A DNA stretch of 9,858 bases, taken from contig JALOSD010000139.1 of the NCBI GenBank assembly GCA_025458585.1, positions 1-9,858 on the forward strand, read 5' to 3'. The notes under the pieces were generated by a model that had not been told where the DNA came from, searched no databases, and was given only the letters and a program-made list of their open reading frames with translations. Position 1 is the first letter of the stretch. Each line of letters begins with the position of its first letter. Positions 1 to 5,996 of the stretch are shown here, one piece after another. The stretch comes from Burkholderiaceae bacterium (GTDB lineage Bacteria; Pseudomonadota; Gammaproteobacteria; Burkholderiales; Burkholderiaceae_C). A program made the position numbers and the translations under genes.

Positions 1-303
1 GGCGTCGTGATGACGTTGCTCGACGTCGCGATGGCGGTGGCCGCGCGCAGCGTGCAGCGCCACGGCGCCGAGCCGGGCCACGGTGTCGCGACGGTCGAGA
101 TGAAGACGAGCTTCATGCAACCGGCCGAGGGCGAGCTGCGCGCGCACGGCCGGCTGATCCACCGCACCGCGACGCTGGCGTTCTGCGAAGGCTGGCTCGC
201 CGACGACCACGGCCACCGCTGCGCGCACGCCAGCGGCACCTTCAAGTACTTGCGCGCGCTGCCGACCCGCGGCCGCGTGCTCAAGGTTCCCGACATCCTT
301 TGA
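1..303 (+). CDS. PaaI-family hotdog thioesterase, C-terminal part (5' end outside window)
   Basis: The first 100 codons in view are the end of a hotdog-fold acyl-CoA thioesterase of the PaaI family, a cytoplasmic enzyme that hydrolyses acyl-CoA thioesters to free acid and CoA. The visible protein opens with GVVMTLLDVAMA, the family's active-site helix, in which the Asp is the usual catalytic acid. Just upstream one expects the His-Gly of the HGG motif, so the true start lies before base 1. The GTG and ATG at 7 and 10 fall inside this helix and are not starts. The later segments VATVEMKTSFMQP and the final GTFKYLR are typical of the fold's beta strands. The stop at 301-303 lies 14 nt before the next ATG, so it is probably co-transcribed with the oxidoreductase. 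The substrate cannot be inferred. Confidence 0.85.
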   Translation, partial: GVVMTLLDVAMAVAARSVQRHGAEPGHGVATVEMKTSFMQPAEGELRAHGRLIHRTATLAFCEGWLADDHGHRCAHASGTFKYLRALPTRGRVLKVPDIL

Positions 304-305
304 AC

Positions 306-310
306 GGAGA
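306..310 (+). promoter_or_regulatory. Shine-Dalgarno for the oxidoreductase
   Basis: GGAGA sits 7 nt upstream of the ATG at 318. It decides the start: the in-frame TTG at 300, which overlaps the thioesterase stop, has no such site at the right distance. Confidence 0.6.
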
Positions 311-317
311 CATTGCG

Positions 318-1346
318 ATGACCGCCCTCGTCAATCAGCAGATCGTGCTCGCGTCGCGCCCCACGGGCGAGGCCACAGTCGACAACTTCCGCCTGCAGAC
401 CTCGAGCGTCGACCCCGACGCGCTCGCCGACGGTCAGGTGCTCGTGCGCAACCACTACCTGAGCCTCGACCCGTACATGCGCGGGCGCATGAACGAGGGC
501 AAGAGCTACGCGCAACCGCAGCCGCTCGGCGAGGTGATGATCGGCGGCACGGTGGGGGAGGTGATCGCGTCGCGCAACGCGAACTTCGCCGTCGGCGACA
601 AGGTCGTCGGCATGGGCGGCTGGCAGCAGTACCAGCTCGTCGACGCGCAGCAGCGCGGCGTGCTGCAGAAGGTCGACACGACGCACGTGCCGCTGTCGGC
701 CTACCTCGGGCCGGTCGGCATGCCCGGCGCCACCGCGTGGGTCGGCATGCACACGATCATCGAACCCAAGGCCGGCGAGACGGTGGTCGTCAGCGCCGCC
801 AGCGGCGCGGTCGGAGGCGTGGTCGGCCAGCTCGCGAAGGCACGCGGCTGCCGCGCGGTCGGCATCGCCGGCGGGCCCGAGAAGTGCGCCTACGTCACCG
901 ACGAGCTCGGCTTCGACGCCTGCATCGACTACAAGGCGCACCGCGACCTGAAGTCGCTGTCGCAGGCGCTGAAGGCGGCCTGCCCGGGCGGCATCGACGG
1001 CTACTTCGAGAACGTCGGCGGTGTCATCCTCGACGCCGTGATGCTGCGCATGAACGCCTTCGGCCGCATCGCGATGTGCGGCATGATCAGCGGCTACGAC
1101 GGCCAGCCGATCCCGATGGCCAATCCGGCGCTGATCCTCGTCTCGCGCCTGAAGGTGCAGGGCTTCATCGTCAGCGAACGCATGGACCTGTGGCCGGCGG
1201 CGCTGAAGGAGCTCGGCACGATGGTCGCCACCGGCAAGCTGAAGTACCGCGAGACGGTCGCGCAGGGCATCCAGAGCGCGCCCGAGGCGTTTCTCGGGCT
1301 GCTGAAGGGCCGCAACTTCGGCAAGCAGTTGGTCAAGCTCGTCTGA
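318..1346 (+). CDS. Zinc-independent NADP-dependent MDR oxidoreductase (CurA/YncB, LTD-like)
   Basis: This 342-residue protein is a complete member of the medium-chain dehydrogenase/reductase superfamily, in the leukotriene B4 12-hydroxydehydrogenase / CurA (COG2130) branch. These are soluble enzymes that use NADPH to reduce the C=C bond of enones and enals. The N-terminal catalytic domain contains YLSLDPYMRGRM (about residues 47-58), a family hallmark. The Rossmann domain carries the dinucleotide loop SAASGAVGGVVG (159-170), followed by GGPEKC (185-190), where the Lys commonly contacts the NADP 2'-phosphate. The Cys/His set of zinc ADHs is absent. The length matches the family (about 340). 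I chose the ATG at 318 because of the GGAGA upstream. The elaA-like gene begins 5 nt after the stop, which suggests an operon. Substrate is unknown; reductive detoxification of enals or a step in acyl chain breakdown are both possible. Confidence 0.92.
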   Translation: MTALVNQQIVLASRPTGEATVDNFRLQTSSVDPDALADGQVLVRNHYLSLDPYMRGRMNEGKSYAQPQPLGEVMIGGTVGEVIASRNANFAVGDKVVGMGGWQQYQLVDAQQRGVLQKVDTTHVPLSAYLGPVGMPGATAWVGMHTIIEPKAGETVVVSAASGAVGGVVGQLAKARGCRAVGIAGGPEKCAYVTDELGFDACIDYKAHRDLKSLSQALKAACPGGIDGYFENVGGVILDAVMLRMNAFGRIAMCGMISGYDGQPIPMANPALILVSRLKVQGFIVSERMDLWPAALKELGTMVATGKLKYRETVAQGIQSAPEAFLGLLKGRNFGKQLVKLV

Positions 1347-1351
1347 CGCCG

Positions 1352-1762
1352 ATGGTCACCTGGTCCTGGTCACGCATCGACGACCTCGGCGTGCGGGCCC
1401 TGTACGACGCGCTGCAGTTGCGCGGCCGCGTGTTCGCCGTCGAGCAGCAGGCGGTGTACCTCGACGCCGACGGTGCCGATCAGTTCAGCTGGCACCTGCT
1501 CGGCCGCGACGCCGGCGGCGCGCTGCAGGCGTATCTCCGCGTCGTCGACCCCGGCGTGAAGTACGCCGAGCCGTCGATCGGCCGCGTGATCACGGCGCCC
1601 GAGGTGCGCGGCACCGGGCTCGGCCGGGCGCTGATGGCCGAAGGTCTCGCCGGTTGCGTACGCTTCTGGCCGGGCCGCGCGATCCGCATCAGCGCGCAGT
1701 CGCACCTGCAGCGCTTCTACGCGTCGTTCGGCTTCGAGGCCGTAGGCGACGAGTACCTCGAA
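1352..1762 (+). pseudogene. elaA: ElaA-like GNAT acetyltransferase, 3' end deleted, no own stop codon
   Basis: The frame from ATG 1352 encodes a GNAT-fold N-acetyltransferase of the ElaA type for 137 residues. Family features seen are ALYDALQLRGRVFAVEQ (near residues 17-32), IGRVITAPEVRGTGLGRALM (76-95, the acetyl-CoA loop with RGTGLG), and AQSHLQRFYASFGF (115-128). ElaA proteins normally end shortly after this with a segment like EDGIPH plus a few residues, about 150 in total. Here homology stops after GDEYLE and the frame continues as Arg/Ala/Pro-rich out-of-frame sequence with no stop until 4303. The missing tail and stop coincide with the missing start of the next gene, so one deletion near 1760-1766 explains both. 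The start follows the previous stop by 5 nt without a clear Shine-Dalgarno, so coupling is likely. The core fold looks intact; whether any stable enzyme is made is doubtful. Confidence 0.75.
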
Positions 1763-1814
1763 GGACGCGCTCGCGCACCACCACCCGGGTCACGACGCCG
1801 CGCGCTTCGCCGCG

Positions 1815-3335
1815 ATGGGCGTCGAGTTCGGCTCGGCGCCGATGCTCGAGCACGCGCGGCTGGCCAACGTCTACAAGCCGCTGCTGAAGACGCACGACCG
1901 CTTCGGCCACCGCATCGACCAGGTCGAGTTCCACCCGAGCTACCACGCGCTGATGGGCAGCGCCATGCACCACGGGCTGCACGGCGTGCCGTGGGCGACG
2001 GGGCCGGGCGCGCACGTCGAGCGCGCGGCGGCGTTCATGCTGTTCACCGAGCTCGAGCCTTCGGTGCTGTGCCCGGTGTCGATGAGCTATGCCGTGACGC
2101 CGGCGCTGCGCGCCAACGCCGGCGTCACCGACGCGTGGATGCCGAAGATCGTCGCGGCGGACTACGACCCGCGCTTCGTGCCGTTCGACCGCAAGAGCGC
2201 CGTCACGCTCGGCATGGGCATGACGGAGAAGCAGGGCGGCTCCGACGTGCGCTCGAACACGACACGCGCCGAGCGCGACGGCGCCGACGCCTGGGGCGAG
2301 CGCTACCGCATCACCGGCCACAAGTGGTTCATGTCGGCACCGATGTGCGACGCGCACCTGGTGCTCGCGCAGGCCCCCGGTGGCCTGAGCTGCTTTTTCC
2401 TGCCGCGCCTGCTGCCCGACGGCAGCGTCAACGCGCTGCGCATCCAGCGCCTGAAGGACAAGCTCGGCAACCACGCGAACGCCAGCAGCGAGGTCGAGTT
2501 CCACGACGCGCTCGCGTGGCGCGTCGGCGACGAAGGGCGCGGCGTGTCGCAGATCCTCGCGATGGGCGCGCTCACGCGCCTCGACTGCGCACTCGGCACC
2601 GCCGGGCTGATGCGTGCGGCGCTGACGCTCGCGCTTCATCACACGAGCCACCGCAGCGCGTTCGGCAGGCGCCTCGTCGAGCAGCCGCTGATGACGAACG
2701 TGCTCGCCGACCTGGCGCTGGAGAGCGAGGCTGCCACCGCGCTGGCGCTGCGGCTCGCGGCGGCGATCGACCGCACCGAGAACGCCGGCCATCCGGACCG
2801 CGAGCAAGAGGCCGTGATGCGCCGCGTGCTGACGCCGATCGCCAAGTTCTGGATCTGCAAGCGCGGCAGCGCCTTCGGCCAGGAGGCGATGGAGTGCCTC
2901 GGCGGCAACGGCTACGTCGAGGAGCACGGCGAAGGCGTGATGGCGCGCATCTACCGCGAGATGCCGCTGAACTCGATCTGGGAGGGCGCCGCCAACATCA
3001 TGGCGCTCGACCTGCTGCGCGCGCTGCGCAGCGCCGACGTCGCGCCGGCCCTCGAGCGCGAGCTGGCGCCAGCGCGCGGCGTGCACCCGAGCTTCGAACG
3101 GCTCGCGGCGACGCTGCCGGCGCGCATCGACGGTGTGGCCGACGAGATCGCGGCGCGGGCGCTGGCACGCGACGTCGCGCTGCTCGTGCAGGCGTCGCTG
3201 CTCGCGCGCCACGCGCCGGCGCCGGTGGCCGAGGCGTTCTGCGTCGCGCGCATCGCGCAGGGCTCGGACGTCTTCGGCACGCTGCCGGCCGGCGTGCCGT
3301 TCGACCTGCTGATCGCCCGCGCCCGCGGCCATTGA
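1815..3335 (+). CDS. AidB-like acyl-CoA dehydrogenase, 5'-truncated
   Basis: An acyl-CoA dehydrogenase superfamily flavoprotein closest to E. coli AidB, a FAD protein of the adaptive alkylation response. Visible hallmarks, counted from ATG 1815, are GMGMTEKQGGSDV (133-145, FAD/substrate loop), RLKDKLGNHANASSEVEF (212-229), CLGGNGYVEE (361-370) and REMPLNSIWEG (381-391). In-frame homology begins earlier, at 1764: DALAHHHPGHDAARFAAMG aligns without gaps to about residues 29-47 of E. coli AidB. The frame is closed by TAG at 1743-1745, and no ATG, GTG, TTG or CTG lies between it and 1815. So about 28 N-terminal residues are absent, and ATG 1815 is a fallback start without a Shine-Dalgarno. The catalytic core and C terminus look intact (506 residues against about 541). 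Expression or tetramer assembly may be impaired. The role in this cluster could be acyl-CoA oxidation rather than DNA protection. Confidence 0.85.
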   Translation: MGVEFGSAPMLEHARLANVYKPLLKTHDRFGHRIDQVEFHPSYHALMGSAMHHGLHGVPWATGPGAHVERAAAFMLFTELEPSVLCPVSMSYAVTPALRANAGVTDAWMPKIVAADYDPRFVPFDRKSAVTLGMGMTEKQGGSDVRSNTTRAERDGADAWGERYRITGHKWFMSAPMCDAHLVLAQAPGGLSCFFLPRLLPDGSVNALRIQRLKDKLGNHANASSEVEFHDALAWRVGDEGRGVSQILAMGALTRLDCALGTAGLMRAALTLALHHTSHRSAFGRRLVEQPLMTNVLADLALESEAATALALRLAAAIDRTENAGHPDREQEAVMRRVLTPIAKFWICKRGSAFGQEAMECLGGNGYVEEHGEGVMARIYREMPLNSIWEGAANIMALDLLRALRSADVAPALERELAPARGVHPSFERLAATLPARIDGVADEIAARALARDVALLVQASLLARHAPAPVAEAFCVARIAQGSDVFGTLPAGVPFDLLIARARGH

Positions 3336-3341
3336 CGGCGA

Positions 3342-3384
3342 TCCACGACGACCCACGACGACGACCCACGACGACGACCCACGA
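3342..3384 (+). repeat. 13-bp tandem repeat (cccacgacgacga) before the SDR gene
   Basis: Two perfect adjacent copies (3352-3364 and 3365-3377) are flanked by a partial 10-bp copy (3342-3351) and a 7-bp partial copy (3378-3384). The array fills most of the 62-nt gap between the aidB-like stop and the SDR start and runs into the Shine-Dalgarno. It looks like replication slippage. No inverted symmetry suggesting an operator is seen. Confidence 0.8.
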
Positions 3385-3388
3385 GGAG
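3383..3388 (+). promoter_or_regulatory. Shine-Dalgarno for the SDR gene
   Basis: GAGGAG ends 9 nt before ATG 3398. It is the clearest ribosome binding site on the + strand and supports independent initiation of the SDR. Confidence 0.7.
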
Positions 3389-3397
3389 TACCCGACG

Positions 3398-4303
3398 ATG
3401 AAGAGCTTCCACGGCCGCACCGCGGTCATCACCGGCGCCGCGTCGGGCTTCGGCCTCGAAGTGGCGCGCCTGGCCGCGCGCGAGGGCATGAACGTCGTGA
3501 TGGCCGACGTGCAGCCCGACGCACTCGAGCTCTCGGCGCACGAGATCCGCGACCTCGGCGCGCAGGTGCTGGCGATGCGCGTCGATGTGTCGAAGGGGGC
3601 CGACGTCGAGGCGCTCGGCGCGGCGACGCGCGAGCGCTTCGGGGCGCCACACGTCGTGTTCAACAACGCCGGTGTCGGCGCCGGCGGGCTGATCTGGGAA
3701 CACTCGGTGCACGACTGGGAGTGGGTCGTCGGCGTCAACCTGATGGGCGTCGCCCACGGCGTGCGCGTGTTCACGCCGATGATGCTCGAGGCGGCGCAGG
3801 CCGACCCGGGCTACGAAGGGCACGTCGTGAACACGGCGTCGATGGCCGGGCTGCTGAGCCCACCGAACATGGGCGTCTACAACGTGACGAAGCACGCCGT
3901 GGTGGCATTGAGCGAGACGCTGTACCAGGACCTCGCGCTGGTCACCGACCAGGTCACGGCGTCCGTCCTGTGCCCGTTCTTCGTGCCCACCGGCATCCAC
4001 CAGAGCCACCGCAACCGCCCCGAGCACCTGCCGCCGCCGGCACCCACGCGCAGCCAGCTGATCGCGCAGGCGATGAGCGAGAAGGCCGTGACCAGCGGCA
4101 AGGTCACCGCGGCGCAGGTCGCGACGTTCGTGTTCGACGCGCTGCGCGAGCGGCGCTTCTACGTCTACAGCCACCCGCAGGCGCTCAGGAGCGTGCAGAC
4201 GCGGCTCGAGGACGTGGTGCAGGGCCGCAACCCCACCGACCCGTTCGTCGACAAGCCCGAGCTCGGCGCGCAGCTGCGCGCGGCGCTGCGCGCAGCGGGT
4301 TGA
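3398..4303 (+). CDS. Short-chain dehydrogenase/reductase (classical SDR)
   Basis: A 301-residue classical SDR, a soluble NAD(P)-dependent oxidoreductase acting on alcohols or ketones. The Rossmann glycine motif TGAASGFG is at residues 12-19. The acidic D37 at the end of beta 2 favours NAD over NADP. NNAG lies at 89-92. The catalytic tetrad is complete: N114, S148, Y161 and K165 in YNVTK, with the usual S-to-Y spacing of 13. The segment VLCPFFVPTGIHQSHRNRP after the active site is typical of a proteobacterial SDR group often found beside acyl-CoA enzymes. The length is somewhat above the usual 250-280 because of a C-terminal extension. The start is set by GAGGAG upstream. The stop at 4301-4303 abuts the stop of the convergent ccmI. 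The gene is in the same frame as the stop-less elaA remnant far upstream. Substrate unknown. Confidence 0.92.
   Translation: MKSFHGRTAVITGAASGFGLEVARLAAREGMNVVMADVQPDALELSAHEIRDLGAQVLAMRVDVSKGADVEALGAATRERFGAPHVVFNNAGVGAGGLIWEHSVHDWEWVVGVNLMGVAHGVRVFTPMMLEAAQADPGYEGHVVNTASMAGLLSPPNMGVYNVTKHAVVALSETLYQDLALVTDQVTASVLCPFFVPTGIHQSHRNRPEHLPPPAPTRSQLIAQAMSEKAVTSGKVTAAQVATFVFDALRERRFYVYSHPQALRSVQTRLEDVVQGRNPTDPFVDKPELGAQLRAALRAAG
4273..4296. terminator. GC-rich hairpin at the convergent gene ends (possible bidirectional terminator)
   Basis: GCTGCGCGC (4273-4281) and GCGCGCAGC (4288-4296) are perfect inverted 9-mers around a 6-nt loop. The hairpin lies within the last SDR codons and starts 7 nt beyond the end of ccmI on the other strand. 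No T-tract follows on either side, so it is not a classical intrinsic terminator. It may only slow polymerase, or be a by-product of Arg/Ala-rich coding. Confidence 0.35.
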
Positions 4304-4909
4304 TCAGGGCACGACGCGGTCGATCACGAGCTCGACGCCGTCGCTGCCGACCTTCACGCGCGCCGGTTCGCCGACGAGGTCGCCCGGCTGCGGCGTCGCC
4401 TGGCCAGCCTTCGAGATCCGCGCGCTGACGAGCACCTCGGTGGCCGTCGACAGCGCTGCGCCCGGCGACATCGCGAGGCGGTCGTCGAGCGTGAACGCGA
4501 GCGGCAGCTCGGCGGCGTCGCGTCGCAGCACCGCGAGCGGCATGCGCGGGCCGTCGGCGGCGGCCGAGCGGGCGACGACGAACAGCGTGTCGCCGGCCGC
4601 GAGGCGCGCAGCGAGCTCGGGCGCGAGCCGCACCTGGCCGCTGATCGTCGCCGGCGCGGTCGCTGCCGGCGCCGCGGGCGAAGCGTCGGACTTCGCAACC
4701 GGCGTACCGTCGGCCGCGGCGGCGGTCTCGGCGTCGGCGACGCTGCGGTCGAGCTGGGCCGCGAACGCGCTGTCGGGCGGCACCTGGTCGCGCGCGCGGC
4801 GCCAGTAGTCGGCGGCGGCGGCGTAGTCCTGCCGCTCGTAGGCGGCGCTGCCGGCGAGCGCGAGCGCCTTCGGATGTCGCGGGTCGGCGGCGAGCGCGCG
4901 CTCGATCAA
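4304..4909 (-). CDS. ccmI: CcmI C-terminal fragment (split from its N-terminal half by a frameshifting deletion)
   Basis: The 201-codon frame from a TTG at 4909 encodes the periplasmic C-terminal half of CcmI, the subunit that holds apocytochrome c for heme attachment by CcmF/CcmH. IERALAADPRHPKALALAG and SAAYERQDYAAAADYWRRA (residues 2-39) are TPR helices. An Ala/Thr/Pro linker follows (about 60-88), then the C-terminal beta domain with ISGQVRLAPELA, TLFVVARSA and PRMPLAVLR (89-129). In-frame homology extends upstream of the TTG as AGEPTAL, typical of intact CcmI, so the TTG is not the ancestral start. The TTG overlaps the TGA of the N-terminal fragment (TTGA), so reinitiation and a two-chain CcmI are conceivable but unproven. 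The stop at 4306-4304 abuts the stop of the convergent SDR. Confidence 0.8.
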   Translation of the reverse strand: MIERALAADPRHPKALALAGSAAYERQDYAAAADYWRRARDQVPPDSAFAAQLDRSVADAETAAAADGTPVAKSDASPAAPAATAPATISGQVRLAPELAARLAAGDTLFVVARSAAADGPRMPLAVLRRDAAELPLAFTLDDRLAMSPGAALSTATEVLVSARISKAGQATPQPGDLVGEPARVKVGSDGVELVIDRVVP

Positions 4910-5466
4910 TGCGGTGGGCTCGCCGGCGCGAAGGCGCGCGTGGCGTCGTCGAAGCGCCCGAGCGCCGCGAACGAACGCCCGAGCAGCGCCCAGGCCATCG
5001 GGTCGGCGCCCTGCTGCGCATCGGCCTCGAGACGCTGCGCCATCTGCTCGACCATCGCCTCGACCTCGTCGCGGCCAACGCCGCTGCCGGGGGCCGCCGC
5101 GACCTCGGGGGCCATCGCCTCGGGCGTGCCGAGCGCGGCGTAGAGCGCAAGCGCGAGTGCCGGCACGGCGAGCGCGAGCGCGATCGCGGTGCGCGGCGCG
5201 CGGGCGCCGCCTGCGGGCGCGGGCGCGGCGTCGCCGGCTTCGTCGAGCACGCGGCGCTCGATCTCGGCGCGCGCGGCGCGGTGCTGGGCGGCGTCGATCG
5301 TGCCGGCGGCGAGGTCGGCGTCGAGCTGCGCGAGCTGCTCCTTCAGGATCGCGACGCTGGCGGTGCGCTCGGCGGCCGCCGGCGCGGCGCGGCGGCGCAG
5401 CAACGCGGGCAGCAGCAGTGCCAGCGCCAGGGCGAGCAGCCCCGCGGCGAACAGCCAGAACGTCAT
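4906..5466 (-). CDS. ccmI: CcmI N-terminal fragment (two membrane segments and start of TPR domain)
   Basis: From ATG 5466 the frame encodes 186 residues matching the N-terminal half of CcmI (the second half of the CcmH fusion in E. coli). A first membrane helix lies at about residues 3-23. It is followed by the cytoplasmic loop LKEQLAQLDADLAAG, which resembles the family's leucine-zipper-like segment, and a second membrane helix at about 93-113. The first TPR begins at MAWALLGRSFAALGRFDDATRAF (157-179, written here with its family pattern). After F179 the frame gives only seven more residues before TGA. Intact homologues continue for about 30 residues (end of TPR 1 and start of TPR 2) before reaching the GEPTA motif that appears here in another frame. 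The start overlaps the ccmH stop as ATGA. This is a truncated gene unless the sequence is in error. Confidence 0.8.
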   Translation of the reverse strand: MTFWLFAAGLLALALALLLPALLRRRAAPAAAERTASVAILKEQLAQLDADLAAGTIDAAQHRAARAEIERRVLDEAGDAAPAPAGGARAPRTAIALALAVPALALALYAALGTPEAMAPEVAAAPGSGVGRDEVEAMVEQMAQRLEADAQQGADPMAWALLGRSFAALGRFDDATRAFAPASPPH

Positions 5467-5996
5467 CGGTTCGCGCTCGCGCTCGGGTCGTCGGCGAGCA
5501 GGCGGCGCACGCGCTCGGCCTCGGCCGGGCTCAGGGCCGCGTTGCCCCGAGGCCGATGCCGGCGCACGTGGTGCACGAGCACGCCGGCGGCGACGACGAG
5601 CAGCACGAACGGCCCGACCCACAGCAGCACCGTGCTCGCGTTCAGCGGCGGGCGGTAGAGCACGAACTCGCCGTAGCGCTCGACCATGTAGTCGCGGATC
5701 TGCTGCTCCGACTCGCCGGCGGCGAGCTTCTGCCGGATCTGCCGCCGCAGGTCGACCGCGAGCTCGGCGTTCGACGCCGCGATCGTCTCGTTCTGGCACA
5801 CCAGGCAGCGCAGTTCGTCGGCCAGCCGCAGCACGCGCGCCTCGAGCTCGGGGTCGTCGGCGAGCGGCTGCGCGCGCGCGGGCTCGGCCGGTGCGGCCGC
5901 CGGCTGCGCCACGACGGCCGACGCCGCCAGGGCCGAGCCGAGGGCGATCGCGGCGAGGGCGATCGCGGCGAGGGCACGCGCCGCCTCAACCCGCAT
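5463..5996 (-). CDS. ccmH: Cytochrome c-type biogenesis protein CcmH (CcmH/CycL family thioreductase)
   Basis: CcmH is a membrane-anchored periplasmic thioredox protein that, with CcmG, keeps the CXXCH cysteines of apocytochrome c reduced and works with CcmF in heme ligation. The 177-residue product has a signal peptide (about 1-30) and the redox motif LRCLVCQNETIAASNA (62-77, cysteines C64 and C67). The family helix region follows, with YGEFVLYRPP (108-117) and a C-terminal membrane anchor at about 122-142. Length and architecture match the short single-domain CcmH found when ccmI is separate. ATG 5996 is preceded 6 nt upstream by GAGGG on the - strand, and the start lies 11 nt inside the end of ccmG. 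The signal peptide core contains a perfect 15-bp tandem duplication (AAIALAAIAL). The stop overlaps the ccmI start. Confidence 0.93.
   Translation of the reverse strand: MRVEAARALAAIALAAIALGSALAASAVVAQPAAAPAEPARAQPLADDPELEARVLRLADELRCLVCQNETIAASNAELAVDLRRQIRQKLAAGESEQQIRDYMVERYGEFVLYRPPLNASTVLLWVGPFVLLVVAAGVLVHHVRRHRPRGNAALSPAEAERVRRLLADDPSASANR
5941..5970 (-). repeat. 15-bp tandem duplication in the CcmH signal peptide
   Basis: The 15-mer agggcgatcgcggcg (+ strand) occurs twice without mismatch, at 5941-5955 and 5956-5970, and is followed by a 5-base partial third copy. It is in frame and repeats five residues of the hydrophobic core (AAIAL). Confidence 0.85.

Noticed and set aside
300..302. 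TTG start for the oxidoreductase overlapping the thioesterase stop
   Set aside because: ATG 318 has GGAGA at a proper distance, and homologues begin near it.
737..1351. Upstream extension of the long + strand open frame that contains ElaA and SDR
   Set aside because: It is the Arg-rich shadow of the oxidoreductase in another frame; ElaA homology only begins at ATG 1352.
1689..3356. 555-codon open frame on the - strand opposite the aidB-like gene
   Set aside because: Arg/Ala/His-rich composition typical of antisense frames in very GC-rich DNA; no recognisable motif, and the + strand carries clear AidB homology.
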